In this document: piece by piece, positions 1 to 11,867 of the stretch
How the letters are laid out: the number at the start of each line of letters is the position of its first letter
Numbering within the stretch: position 1 is the first letter of the stretch
NCBI RefSeq assembly: GCF_000203815.1
Contig: NW_004457737.1
Coordinates: 1,922,001-1,986,000, forward strand
Direction of reading: 5' to 3'
Length of the DNA stretch: 64,000 bases
Source of the DNA: Cavenderia fasciculata
Taxonomy: Eukaryota; Evosea; Eumycetozoa; Acytosteliales; Cavenderiaceae
Translations under genes and position numbers: made by a program
The notes under the pieces: model-generated
What the model was told of the DNA's origin: nothing
Seen by the model: the letters and a program-made list of their open reading frames with translations, nothing else
The model's database searches: none

Positions 1-263
1 TATAATATTATATTTCCTCCTCCTCCAATTCAGTTCTCAAAAAAACAAAAAGGGCATACTTGCGTCCGCACACCAACAACAAAAGAAAGAACAATCATTT
101 CACAGTTTTCTTTCATTCGTTAATTGCGCACCCTCACCATTTGTTTGTTTAGTTTGGTTTCTTTGTTTGTTTGTTTATATTATAGGTTTACATCATCATC
201 ATCATAATCAATCTATCTACATTAACTAGCCATTAATAGTCAATAGCCACACAACAAATAAAC

Positions 264-308
<45 letters not shown>

Positions 309-506
309 ACATATTAATGCCTTGATTTCAGATTACTATAATAGATAGATAAATAGATAGACAGACATTAGTAACTTCAGACAGACAAACAGACAGACAG
401 TTAGATATATCGATATATTCTATAGTTCTCCGGCAATCCCTCCCATTGATACGGCCAATCAATCAATCACACTCATACACACATTACACAAAGCTTTGAC
501 ACAACC
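1..506. other. 5' flank and probable leader of the first gene
   Basis: No gene is visible here. The stretch is AT-rich and holds short simple repeats: CAA at about 265-309, and GATA- and ACAG-like runs at about 340-400. It probably contains the promoter and 5' untranslated leader of the gene that starts at 507. Confidence 0.6.
265..309 (+). repeat. (CAA)n microsatellite
   Basis: About fifteen uninterrupted CAA units lie upstream of the first start codon. This is a non-coding counterpart of the polyglutamine tracts common in dictyostelid genes. Confidence 0.9.
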
Positions 507-2325
507 ATGATGGACCATACTCAAACCACAACGGCATCAGGTTCCCTACCTACCTACATGTCCTATCCATACTCGAATCCCTTTCTAGCTCAGCCACCAC
601 CTTCAGCAGGACATCACATCATGATGCAAATGAAATTCTCAAGACAATGTAAGTTTCCTCTCTTGCTCTTCTTCTTCAAATCATCAATCTTTGTTTAGTA
701 GTTTCAACTTTGGGTAATCATATATAAAGACAACAACAAAAAGCATTCATTCAAAAAGAATAGTATCTACCTTTGGAAAAAGGTTATATGGGAACTCTAC
801 TCTCTATAGAGAGTTTATCAATCAACACACCATATCAACAACACAACAGTAATAGTACCCAAATCGTAGTGGAAGAGAGTTTTAAACACAGTTTGTTATA
901 GTTCGTTTCACAACGATATCAACAAGAGGAAGATGTGTGAGTGTGTGAGTGTGTGGTATATATGCATGACAATCCTGCCAATTGACAAACAAACATCATG
1001 TTCATGAAAATCTCATTCTTATACCCCACCCGATTCAAACAACAAAAAACATAAGCAGCTCGTTCATCTCATCACCCCCCCCCCCCCCCCATTTATTTGA
1101 TAGGTGGGGTGTAAAGTGGGTTGACATTGACATGGAGGTGTGGGTGGGGGTAGATCCAATTCGACACACAATTCAAAGATTTAATCAAATTAAAAAATTT
1201 GATTGATTGATTGACTGATCAATCACACACCCACCCCACACTTATCCCATCCATTCAATCAATCACACCAAATCACCATACTATACAATTTGATATTAAT
1301 GTATTTTTTTTTGTATTAGCCAAAAAATCATATCAAAATAATCATAATCATAATCATAGTTATGGAGCTCCATCATATCCTTATCCATATCCATCGGCGA
1401 CTGTTAATGTAGGTGGAGCACCAATATCACCATTTGTAGTGGCCGACTATGGTATGGTTGCTGAAAATGGGGCTGGTGTACCACCAAATATAATGGCCGA
1501 TATTTCCAACACGGCTATTAATAATGCCAACATCCACCAACAACAACAATCCATGTCGTCGGCATCTGCTTCGTCGTCGTCGTCTTCTGGATCGGGTAAC
1601 AACCAAAATGTACATTCACAACAACAACAACAATTCACAAACACAGTATACTATCCCTACCATCAACCACCTCCACCACACTACCTTCACAGTCACGCCA
1701 ACGGCACCTCTCACTATGGCAACGGAAACGGCAACAACAACAACGGCAACAGTAACTCGTACAACAACAAGAAAATGCATCGCAAGAGATCGGTCAGTGA
1801 CAGTGCCACTGTCAAAATGACACCCAAGCGCGAGTCGGCGACTACCGCGTCATCGTCGGTGGCAAGAGACAACCAACCTGCCTTTTACAAGGATATCGAC
1901 CGTGAGATGCCGATCCTCATGAAACAATACCTCGCATTCGTCGACTCTGATGCCGATGACAACCCACCTGTACAAAACCCCAAGCATATGGTCTTTCCAG
2001 TGTTCAAGGACTACTTGAAGGATTTCAACATCCACCTTGACGAGAAAAAGAAAATAAGTGATAACCAGAAAACAAGATGGCAAGAAATGGCTGAAAAATT
2101 ATTTACAATCATCGTAAGTCAAGAAAGAGAAAATATATAGTTATATAAGTTGATCAACCCATTCATTGACACATATCCTATTTATTAAAAAAGTTGGAAT
2201 TACAAGATACTTTTCATCCAATTAAACATCGTGCAAGATTGTTACAACTTCAACAAAAAGCAAAACAATCAAACGAAAAAGAAATTGATATGATTATCAA
2301 TAACTATCTTTGTACAGTAAGCTAA
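507..2325 (+). CDS. Gln/Asn/Ser-rich protein of unknown function
   Basis: I read three exons: 507-648, 1320-2113 and 2194-2325. The phases match at both junctions and give about 355 residues. The N-terminal two thirds is low complexity, with Pro/Tyr-rich, Gln-rich, Ser-rich and Asn-rich stretches. A basic patch (KKMHRKRS) follows near residue 180. The last ~120 residues look globular and helical, with acidic and aromatic residues (DREMPILMKQYLAFVDSD, then WQEMAEKLFTII, then a Lys/Gln-rich helix). I do not recognise a named domain. The layout of a disordered Gln/Asn region and a compact C-terminal domain suits a nuclear or regulatory protein, but that is inference. Intron 1 is 671 bases, long for a dictyostelid, and holds a run of about 16 C near 1075-1090. 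Confidence 0.75.
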
Positions 2326-3467
2326 ACTAAATATTTAATTTTTAAAATTAATTAATTGGAAATCAATATCAATTTGGTTGGTAAATATTTTTTTGGAATA
2401 ATAATAATTCCAAAAAACAACAAACAACAAAGATCTTCTTTTAATAATAATAATAATAATAATATATATATCTATCAAATAACAACTTTTAAAAAATAAT
2501 AATAATAATAATAAGACGAATACTATAACTAATAATAATCACAGCTAACCAACCATAATCACACACAAATAACAACAATCGATAAATCACTTACATGTAT
2601 ATTATTATCGACAAACTTGATGTAACAAATTTTGTATAATCCAAACAACAACACAATTAACCAACCAACCAACCAAACAAATCCAAATGAATCCATAGAT
2701 ATCATCGATCATCCAACCAGTTTTTAATTTAATACAGGTAATTTTTAAAAAGATCAAGATGATCAAGGATTCAATGATCTACCACCAACATATATATATT
2801 ATAAATACGTATATAATTTCAGCAATATAATGATAATGATAATAATTAATTAAGCAACCACATAGTTTTCAATTGGCAACTATCAATATAGATGATGATG
2901 GACTAACTAATTGTCCATTCATTTCATATCTCTTTTGCTGTTCGCTCTTGAACCCCCTCTAACAAAGGGTTATAACTATCAAACAATAAAACTAGTTCAT
3001 TCTAATCCATTCCAAAATAACAATCATTTTTTGATGATTTGTTGTCCAATCTATCTAAATTGTTTGGTAGTAATAAACTCTTTCCACTAGTTTATTATAT
3101 TATTATTATTTATCGTTATATTATTATTATTATTGTATCGATTATATACAAGTATTGGTCGTGCACATGTGTTGAGTCGTAGTAGTTGAGGTTGATGTTA
3201 CTACTTTTTTTAAAAAAAAAACTATTATATATTAAACATTATCTATCTATTATCGCGTTACAATTGTTTGTTTGCTTATTTCTTTCTTCTGCTAATCTTT
3301 TCTTCCTGTAAAAAACGAGTTTAATGATTATTAATACAACATGTTGTTTCTATCAATGATCAAAGATCATTTCTTTGAGTCTCGTCACTATCATCATCAT
3401 CATCATCTCTCATTAATGATGATGACTATCTATATGATGTTGTTTGCTGTTGCTGTTGGTTTAATGA
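2326..3467. other. Intergenic, no gene seen
   Basis: AT-rich spacer with TAA/AAT runs, CCAA runs and a poly-T/poly-A junction near 3206-3222. No reading frame, RNA gene or convincing regulatory site was recognised. It should hold the 3' ends of the flanking convergent genes. Confidence 0.6.
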
Positions 3468-3635
3468 TCATACTTTGAATAAAACATGTTGTTTAACGAC
3501 AGGGTCATATTTTCTTAATAACAATTTCTTTGTATTCAATTTAGCGCTCTTTGTAGTAGTATAGTAGAATCCAGTATTTGCTAAACTGACCATCTTGATG
3601 ATGACAGTGCTAATCTTTTGAGCTGGTCCTGCCAT
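3468..3635 (-). CDS. Mitochondrial large ribosomal subunit protein bL33m
   Basis: A 55-residue single-exon protein. The sequence shows the bL33 pattern: a basic start, [22 protein letters not shown], then [17 protein letters not shown]. The [11 protein letters not shown] segment is the usual end of mitochondrial L33 in eukaryotes. I chose the start at 3635 because it gives a length of 55, close to the usual ~54 residues; an in-frame ATG nine codons upstream (3662) is also possible and could add a short targeting tail. The protein would sit in the mitochondrial large ribosomal subunit and is encoded in the nucleus. Mitochondrial L33 lacks the zinc-binding cysteines of some bacterial forms, and none are seen here. 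Confidence 0.85.
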   Translation of the reverse strand: MAGPAQKISTVIIKMVSLANTGFYYTTTKSAKLNTKKLLLRKYDPVVKQHVLFKV

Positions 3636-4654
3636 TCTTCTTATCTCTCTTGAATATGTCAATATATTATATAATGAATGAACAAATCTATTGTCACTCA
3701 GAGATCACACCTATGATGATGAAAAAGAGAGACGCGTCTCATATGATTTATTTCATTTTTCGATTTTTTTTTTCGTTTCCTTGGCATTGAAGTAATATAT
3801 AACTAATATTCCAGTACAAAAGAATCTCCTTTGGAATATTAAAAACATATATATAAACTAGATCTATAAACTTTGTTGTCAACATACATGATAAATATAA
3901 AAAGGCAGGCTCCCTTTCAACACGAGCACCCAACTATGAAGAGTGACCAACAAACCAGTGTACCGTTTGTTGATACCTATTCGTAGTTGGGCACTCGTAC
4001 GAGCGTGTTGAAGCTCCATATTTCTCCATTTGGTTTCTTGGTGTACTGGTTGAGCCAACCAACACTTATCAACTGGAAGGACGCCGTTCTCCCGTCACGC
4101 CTCTTCTCAAGAGAAATCAACCGATTTTTAAACAGGTCCCTAAACAGTTGCCACTATTTCACTATATCGATTACAGTTGTAACACAAACCTTTATATATT
4201 TCTAGTTTTCTCTTGAACCATATTAATAGTAGTCGTCCTCTCTAATAAGATCTTCACAAAAAAAATAATTTGAAATGATAAAACAAAAAAATAATTAAAA
4301 AAAATTAATATCTTTGAGGTGGCAGGGATTTCATTGAAAGGGATCGAAGTAATGCATCTATTTTTTATTCACCTTCATTCATTCCCACCTCACCACACAC
4401 CCAATAGTAGCAAGCCAAAGCATGAGCTTTCAAGAAGAATACTATCAAATCAAAAGTGTATGTAAATATATAATATCAACTTCATTTATTCTCTGTTATA
4501 GATAGATAGATAGATACAAAGTTTAGCATAAACAACAAAGAACAATAACAAACTACCAACTATCAACTATCAACTTTATACAACATTTGATATTAATATA
4601 AAGAATATATATATATATATATATACTCTCTTCACAACACACACATATTAGGAA
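3636..4654. other. Intergenic with a long hairpin
   Basis: No gene that I can support. A strong imperfect inverted repeat lies at 3916-4012 and is listed separately. A TA dinucleotide run at about 4608-4624 lies just upstream of the next start codon and may belong to its promoter. Open frames over the hairpin are short and unlike known proteins. Confidence 0.5.
3916..4012. repeat. Long imperfect inverted repeat (two-part hairpin)
   Basis: The left arm at 3916-3940 (TTCAACACGAGC.CCCAACTATGAA) is matched by a right arm at 3980-4012 that reads as its reverse complement apart from two mismatches and an eight-base insertion. Inside the loop, CAACAAAC (about 3949) pairs with GTTTGTTG (about 3965), giving a second stem of eight pairs. 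The right arm also contains the palindrome CTCGTACGAG. This could be a structured non-coding RNA or a hairpin-forming element. No promoter signal was identified. Confidence 0.6.
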
Positions 4655-5314
4655 ATGTCACAACTCGTAACATTAGCTGGTTTAATTAAAGATACCATCT
4701 CTATTAAAAAGGAGATCGACGATATTAGAGTTGAAGCTGAAAAGATAAAGGCTGAAATCGCCAAGCAAAAGGCTACCCCTGCCCCAGCTCCAGTTGCTGC
4801 TCCAAAGCCAACTCCAGTTGCCGCCGCTCCAAAGCCAGCCCCAGTTGCTGCTGCACCCAAACCAACTCCAGTTGCTGCCGCACCAAAACCAACTCCAGCT
4901 CCAGTAGCTGCTGCACCAAAGCCAACTCCAGCTCCAGTAGCTGCTGCACCAAAGCCAGTAGTTGCTGCCTCTGCACCAGTCTCATTCAATGGAGCTGCTG
5001 CTACCAGTGCACCAAAGGCAGGTGCTACCTTGCAAGGACCAAACCCACAAATCAAAGACCTTGTTGACGCTGTCAAGGCAAAGGCCAAGGCCGACAAGAC
5101 TCTTGACCCAGCTAAACTCGAGGTATGTAATAGGCTCTTTAAACAACAACAATATCAAACCTTTCATCTACCCTTTTACTCATACTTTTGTATATTTATA
5201 GCTTTATTTGAGTGACGCCGACTTTTAGTTGTTTTGTCTCAAAACCGTGCTGATTTTGCCAAGCTTCCAAAGTGGAAACAAGATGGCAAGAAGAAGGAAG
5301 TTGGATTGTATTAA
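4655..5314 (+). CDS. Villin-headpiece (VHP) protein with Ala/Pro/Lys repeats; frame broken near the end
   Basis: Exon 1 is 4655-5122 and exon 2 starts at 5202. Residues 1-40 form a likely coiled coil. Then come about six near-perfect PKPTPVAAA-type repeats, a short linker and a C-terminal headpiece: [21 protein letters not shown] and KKEVGLY. These match the headpiece core (LSDEDF ... F..LPLWKQ..LKKEKGLF), which binds F-actin in villin, so cortical actin binding is likely. The headpiece lies in two frames: after LSDADF the reading meets TAG at 5226, and the rest continues one base back. One extra T in the TTTT run at 5223-5226 would give exactly the standard headpiece length. A sequencing error, a recent mutation or -1 slippage are all possible. 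The end is set by the stop at 5312-5314 in the second frame. Confidence 0.75.
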
Positions 5315-6050
5315 TAGATTAACAAATATAGATAGAGAGGATTGAAAATAATGAAATAAATCATTGTAATTTAAAACCTACTTTTGGAAATAGTCTTTGG
5401 TTCACAAGAAGGGCAAACATATGATTGTTCCCTTACCATTTCAATTCTTTCGAATGAATAGAGTCTAAGCGAGCAAGATTGCCACCATCGTGGCGCATAC
5501 CAATACAATTTGAAACAATGAATTCATCGGCAACCTTTCGTTGTTGTAACCATGACTTTGGCCATCAAAGCAAACCAAACCTGAAAGGAAATTTGAAGAT
5601 CTAAAAGAGAAGAGGGAGGAAGAAGATACTTTGTATTAATAGGGGGGGATGAGTATGTAGTACATCAATCATGTTTTAAACAGATTCCTCATCTCCCCCT
5701 ATAAACAACATTTCTTGAGAACAAAAGAATGGAAACCGATTGTGGCATTCCTCTTTCTTCAGGATTGTAATTTAATTTAATTTGACAAAATACAAATATT
5801 TCATTGACTAATTTCACTTTACTTCTGACTCTCTTCATTTTGTTTAAAGCATTGAGAGAGAGAGAGCTTATTTAATAATTAATAATATATATATACTTAC
5901 TGACAATAATACTTACTATAATACAATACAATAATACAATACTGACAGTAGTACTACAAAAGGACAAATAATATAATATTATCAAGTCATTTGTTTCGTT
6001 TCGTTTCGTTTTTAAAAAGAATACATATAATAATATAATACATAGCAACT
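5315..6050. other. Intergenic with one coding-like island
   Basis: Mostly AT-rich. The part at about 5450-5585 is richer in G+C. On the minus strand, after a possible acceptor (CTTTCAG at about 5582), it reads about 37 codons ending in a hydrophobic segment (SLFQIVLVCATMVAILLA, then stop at about 5471). A second minus frame is also open there. I cannot find a matching upstream exon, so I do not call a gene. A GAGA run (5854-5867) and TA-rich DNA precede the next start. Confidence 0.4.
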
Positions 6051-6351
6051 ATGGGTTTACAAGATAATAACAATAATAATCCAAACAACAACAACAACAA
6101 CAACAACAACACTATCAAGAGTAATAATGAAGTAGTTGTAGGAGCTGGAGATGGAGAGGTATTTACTACAGCCTCACCTCAACAACTTTCACCTCAACAA
6201 CAAACGAGTGACATTGAACAACCATCATCATTGTATCATCAATACCCTTCAGTTGTAGGTGGAGACAATGATGAAATTCCATTCTATACTCCACAACAGC
6301 AACAACAAATGAATGGTAATGGACAACAACAACAATACCAATTACCAAACC

Positions 6352-6410
<59 letters not shown>

Positions 6411-9400
6411 CCAGCAAGAGAGGTACTATCATACAATGTGAGTGGAACTAGTCCAAGCAACTACCCATTCTATCCATCTGTACCAGGTTCATCCCCACCA
6501 AATATCAATCATGTACCACAACACCAACAACAACAACAACAACAACAAGCATTGGATCCAAAACAACAAGCACAATTACAATACCAACAACAATTACAAC
6601 AACAACAACAACAACAATTCTCACAACAACCACCACCACCATATGTTGCTCCACAACAACAATCTCCACCATCATATATTGGAGGACAATTTGCCTCACC
6701 TCCACAAGCCATCTATCAACCATTACCACAACAACAAATTAAATCACCATACCATAATGTAAATATTGTCTACCAAACAACTCCACAACCTGCCATTTTA
6801 CCTCCAATTTTAATTCCAATCGATTCTGAAATGTATCCATGTTGGGGTCCTGATATGTATGTAACAAATATTATATAATATAATATATATTGATTCTAAT
6901 TATTATTTATTTATTCTTTTTAGTTTTTTAAATGATCCAAAATGTCCACAATATGCAATTGGTACATTACCAAATGATGAATGTCATTTGATTAAAGAGA
7001 AATGTCAAAACTTGATGAATATCTATGTTAACCAAAACCATCATCACAATGTCGATGATACACTATTGGCATCGTTTATGGATTGTAAATCGTTAGAGTA
7101 TTTGAATCTCAGTAGTTGCACCAACTTTAGTAATGAAATGTTTATAAAGGTGATTACCAAGTTGCCAAAACTTAGATCGATCAATCTCAACAAGTGTACA
7201 CACTTGAATGATGCATCCATCAAGGCAATGGTTAGAAATTGTTCAAATCTCGAAGAGATTCATCTCAACGGTTGCTACCAATTGACTGATGACTCTGTCG
7301 CTACTATTGCCGACAAGTGCAAGAATATGCGTACTCTTTCGCTGAGTGGTTGTACTCGTATTACCAACCGATCCATTATCAATATTGCCAAACGTCTATC
7401 AAAGTTGGAAGCACTTTGTCTCAATGGCATCAAGTTTATCAATGATTTTGGATTCACCGAGCTCAAGGTACTCAACCTTAGTTCGTTTTACGCTTACAAT
7501 ACACTTATTACCGATAATTCAGTTTCAGAATTGGTACTGAAATGGAAGAATCTCGAAGTGTTGAATCTTGCAAAGTGTATCTTTATCTCGGATGTTTCCA
7601 TTTCGACACTTGCTTTGCATTGTCCAAAGTTGCAGAAACTGTTCCTCCAACAGTGTAAGCGTGTCACCTCACAGTCTATCCTCTTGGTCACCCAGAGATG
7701 TAGTATGTTGCGTGTGATCCGTCTTGACGGTTGTTCTAATATCACCGATGAAGCTGTCGAGCGTCTCGAGGCACTCAAGAGCCTTCAAGTGCTCAATCTT
7801 AGCCAAGTCACCAAGATCAATGAAATGTCCATTATCAAGGTGATTGGCTCGTTGCCACAGCTCGACTCTCTCTACCTCTACTCGAACCCACGTGTCTCGG
7901 ACCTCACCCTCACCCAGATTGCCTCGTCGCTACCTAACCTCAAGAACCTGCGTATTGACCAATCAGTCTTCCCAGGTGGTGACAGTGCCCTCTCTTCGCT
8001 CGTTCACCAGTGTCGATCTCTGCGTATGCTCAACTTGTCATACCTTGACCAAGTCAGCAACCAGTCGATCGCCATCATTGCCAAGGAACTACCATACCTC
8101 CAAAAACTCTATCTCACTGGTTGCAAGGGTATCTCTGACGATGCACTCACTTCTGTCTCGTCAATCCAAACACTTGAAGTATTGCGTATCGATGGTGGAT
8201 TCCAGTTTAGTGAAAACGCAATGTCCAACCTTGCCAAGCTCATCAACTTGACCTCTCTCAACATTAGCGGATGCACTCATACCACCGACCATGTCATTGA
8301 CCTGCTCATTTGCTATTGTCGCCAACTCACTCAACTCTATTGCTCCAACTTGCCATTGATCACCGATAAGGTCATCCCACCCATGCTTGTTAGCTTGGTC
8401 AACCTCAAGTTGTTGCGTGTCGACGGGTGTCCCAATATCTCGGACCGCTCCCTCAACGGTCTTCGTTTTAGCAAGATTCTCTACCTCGAGACATTCAACT
8501 GCTCGGGTACCTCGATCAGCGACCAAGGCATCTTTTCCATTCTCTCACACTGTGCCATCCGTGAACTCTACATGTGGGGTTGTGATTTAATATCCGACGA
8601 GGGTCTTCGTCTCATTACACCCTATCTCCAGAATCTCGAGGTGCTTCGTGTCGACCAATGCCACAAGATCACCGACAAGGGTATTCGTGTGGTACTCATC
8701 AAGACTGCCATCCTCAATACACTCAACATTAGTGGAACACAACTCTCTGACGACACTCTTTCCAACGTTGCAGCCTACAACAAGCTACTCAAAAAGTTGA
8801 TTTGCAACAACTGTCCAAAGATTAGTGACAAGGGAATCGGCGCCGTCTCTATGCAATGCACCATGCTCAAGATGCTAGAGTGTGCCAAGAACACTCGTAT
8901 CACAGATACTGCCCTCATTGAATTGTCGACACGCAGCAAGTACCTCAAAAAGATCAACTTTTCCTCTTGTCCCAAGATTTCAAACACTGGTTTTATCAAG
9001 CTCAGTGTTGGATGTCCACTACTCAAGCAGGTCAACATCCACGAAACCTTTATTGGTGAAGTAGGTATTCTCGCCCTATCCACCTATTGTAAAAACATTA
9101 TTTCTCTCAACGTCTCGAATTGCTCGCTCGTCTCTGATCTCAGTATCATTGGTATTGGCAGAGAATGTACCAATTTGAAATACCTAAACGCCAGTTTTAC
9201 AAGCATTGGAGATGGTGCGGTCATCGAGGTTGCTGTTCGTTCAAACATTAATCTAGAGACTCTTGAAATTAGAAATACAAATGTTTCCGATGCCGGTCTC
9301 CAAATGGTTGCCAACATGTGTCCTTCTCTTCGTGTCCTAGATATCTTTTCCTGTAAATGGACTGCTCAATCAACTCATGCCATTTCAAATTCTTGTAGAT

Positions 9401-9423
9401 TATTAAAAGATTTTAAATATTAA
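6051..9423 (+). CDS. PolyQ leucine-rich-repeat (AMN1/FBXL-type) protein
   Basis: Two exons, 6051-6856 and 6924-9423, joined in phase, give about 1101 residues. Residues 1-250 are low complexity: an Asn run, a run of about 20 Gln near residue 102, and further Gln/Pro stretches. From about residue 310 to the end there are roughly 30 leucine-rich repeats of the cysteine-containing type (LEYLNLSSC.., LRSINLNKC.., ITD.S.. and ISD.G..). This type is typical of FBXL F-box proteins and AMN1. I see no F-box between the polyQ part and the repeats, so a ubiquitin-ligase role is not supported directly; a protein-binding horseshoe is the safe statement. Repeat-rich exon 2 is single and long. Confidence 0.85.
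6354..6410 (+). repeat. Coding CAA microsatellite (polyglutamine)
   Basis: An uninterrupted CAA run inside the leucine-rich-repeat gene encodes about 20 glutamines. Further shorter CAA runs follow at about 6524-6548 and 6586-6616. Confidence 0.9.
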
Positions 9424-10023
9424 AAAAATAAATATATCTTTTTAATTGCGTTTTATTTTTACATACTTTGTTTGAGCATTTATAAATATTTACCTTTTTT
9501 TTTTTTGACAAGAGATACGGATCAATTGCCATTGTATTATTTAAATTGTTGTACAAGTGATTCAATAAACATGTTTGAATCATTTCATTAACCCAACAAT
9601 TTAAATAATACAAGACAATTGATTGGGTTCTATGGCGACAGAGGACATTCTACCACGATATACCTTGAAAGGTTTTGCATTCCAATAACCAGATTGTCAT
9701 TTCCGTCTTTGAATTGACATACAGGATGGAATTCTGTAAGGATAGCGTATGTTGGCTAGAACTGAAGGGGTGGAAGATATTTACATTTAGTAAGGGAGCG
9801 TAGAATTTTAATTTTAGATGTATGTGTCAAACAAATCCATTTCAATTGTTATATTCAAACCGTTGAGGGTCTCCATTGATGCCCATTTGGTATTTTTTTT
9901 TTTTGGACAGTGAAACACTGTAAACTAAACTATTTGATATAACAAAAAAACAAAAATAGTTTGGATTTGTGTGCAATATTTAAAGAAAAGCATTTTTGTT
10001 CTTTGAATAAATCCTTTTCTTTA
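9424..10023. other. Intergenic between convergent genes
   Basis: 3' flanks of the leucine-rich-repeat gene (+) and the amidohydrolase gene (-). The part at about 9620-9810 is less AT-rich and is open in several frames on both strands, but none gives a recognisable protein or a full gene structure. Poly-T runs occur at about 9492 and 9893. Confidence 0.5.
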
Positions 10024-11506
10024 TTATTGAATAACAATAGTTCCAGTTGTTGGACGAATATCTTTAATCTTTTTGCTAAACTCTATAACCTTTTTTCTAA
10101 TTTCATCTTCATTCATTGTTTGAAGTACAGTATTCTTTAATAAATTTTTTCCACCTACCCAAACATCAGTTACCCTAGAGAGAGAGTTTAAAAATCAATG
10201 ATTAATATTTAAATAATAATAAACAACAAGTTGATTAATGAATTTCATACCTATTTGTACCAACATAAACCAAATGAGAAATAGCATCATAAATGGGTGG
10301 ACTGGTAACTTTGATGGCAACGATATCAGCAAATTTTCCAATTTCTATACTTCCAAGTTCCTTGTCGACACCCAAAGCTTTGGCGCCATTGATAGTAGCC
10401 ATGGAGAGCATACGATGTGAAGGGGTGACGCCAGATGATTGAGGGTTTGGTTCCAACTCTGATTTGAGAGTCATATTGTAGCAGAGCTTGTCGACGAGAG
10501 CAGCACATCTCATTTCACTCAACATGTCCAAGTCGTCGTTGGAGGCAGCAGAGTCTGTACCAATGCAAACATTGACACCACATTTTTCCAATTGATGAAC
10601 GGGGCAAATGCCAGCGACACCCAACTTGAGGTTGGATTCTGGACAGTGAACCACATTGACCTTGTTGTCAGCGACCAATTGACACTCTTCCTTGGTCAAT
10701 TGGGTCATGTGAACGGCAATTAAACGTTCAGAGAGAACACCCAAACCATCGAGTCTTGCCAATGGTCGTTTGCCATTAAGTTTTTCTTCGTCGGCCACTT
10801 CTACGTGAGTTTCGTGGAGATGAGTGTGGATGACGAGGTTGTGTTTCTCTGACAACTCTTTTACACGAAGATAAGCTTCGTCAGTGATAGTATAGACTGC
10901 ATGTGGTCCCAAAGCAGGACGAATCATCTCGTTGGACTTGTATTGTTCGATGAATTTCTCACCCTTTTCCAAATACTCTGCTTCATTGTTTGCATAGATG
11001 GTTGGGAACTTGATGATTGGTACAGATACAGTAGCACGCATACCACTATTTTCCATCACCTCTGCAGCAATCTCTGGATAATAGTACATTTCATTTGCAT
11101 AGGTAGTACCGGTTTTGATCATCTCCAAGCAAGCCAATTCAGTACCCAACTTTACAAACTCTTCACCGACCCATTTCGCTTCAGCAGGCCAAATAAACTT
11201 GGTCAACCAATCCAAAAGACTGACGTCGTCTGCATAACCACGCAACAGTGTCATAGCACTATGACAATGCATGTTGAAAAATCCTGCAGTCAATATGTAT
11301 TCATCCAAGTCAGAGTCACCAGCTCTTGCACCACCACCCAACTGTACAACCTCTTTTGCTTTGTACTTTTCATCTACTTGACTCTTTTTTACAATATCTA
11401 CAATCTTTTTATCTTTTACTACAATCACATGATCTACGAGATATGTTCTTGATGGTACAATGGGTATAATATATTTTGCTCCTATTATTAAATCTACTTC
11501 TTCCAT
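10024..11506 (-). CDS. MTA/SAH deaminase-like amidohydrolase
   Basis: Two exons, 11506-10251 and 10174-10024, join in phase and give 468 residues, the usual length for this family. It belongs to the metal-dependent amidohydrolases of the chlorohydrolase/TrzN/MtaD group. Visible metal and catalytic motifs are HCH at residues 80-82, HTHLHET at 227-233 (metal His and catalytic Glu), VHM with His266, HCPESN with His288, and GTDSA with Asp318. Enzymes of this set deaminate 5'-methylthioadenosine or S-adenosylhomocysteine; some relatives act on guanine or other bases, so the exact substrate is inferred. No signal peptide is seen, so it is likely cytosolic. The short last exon encodes the C-terminal strand region. 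Confidence 0.88.
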
Positions 11507-11867
11507 TTCTACAAGAATAATACTATATTATAATATTACGTAAAAAAAAATTAAAGATATAGATATATTAATGATGTTTGTTCGCACAATGTTGTAAACG
11601 AAAAACGACTCAACGAATGGAAGGAGTCAGATGTTTTTAATTTAATTTTTTACAAATATCCAAACAAACCGAATCAAATATATTTGATAATTAATAAATA
11701 AATTATATAAATTATATAAATAATACAGATGTAGTTGTTACTTTATTAATTGTTAGAATTGTTATTTTAAAATGATTTTGTTAATATTAAATAAATGTAT
11801 TGTTGTTGTAGTTGTTGTTTTTAATTTGAGTTTGTGGAATAAATATAATTAATTGTTTTTCGTTTCT
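11507..11867. other. Intergenic spacer between two minus-strand genes
   Basis: AT-rich 361-base spacer, upstream of the amidohydrolase gene and downstream of the DOCK gene. It should contain the amidohydrolase promoter. No distinct element was recognised. Confidence 0.5.

Noticed and set aside
3748-4205. Open frames across the 3.9 kb hairpin on both strands
   Set aside because: Short, without family resemblance, and explained by the inverted repeat itself.
6166-6762. Long Val-rich and Cys-rich frames opposite the polyQ gene
   Set aside because: They are the reverse and shifted readings of CAA repeats.
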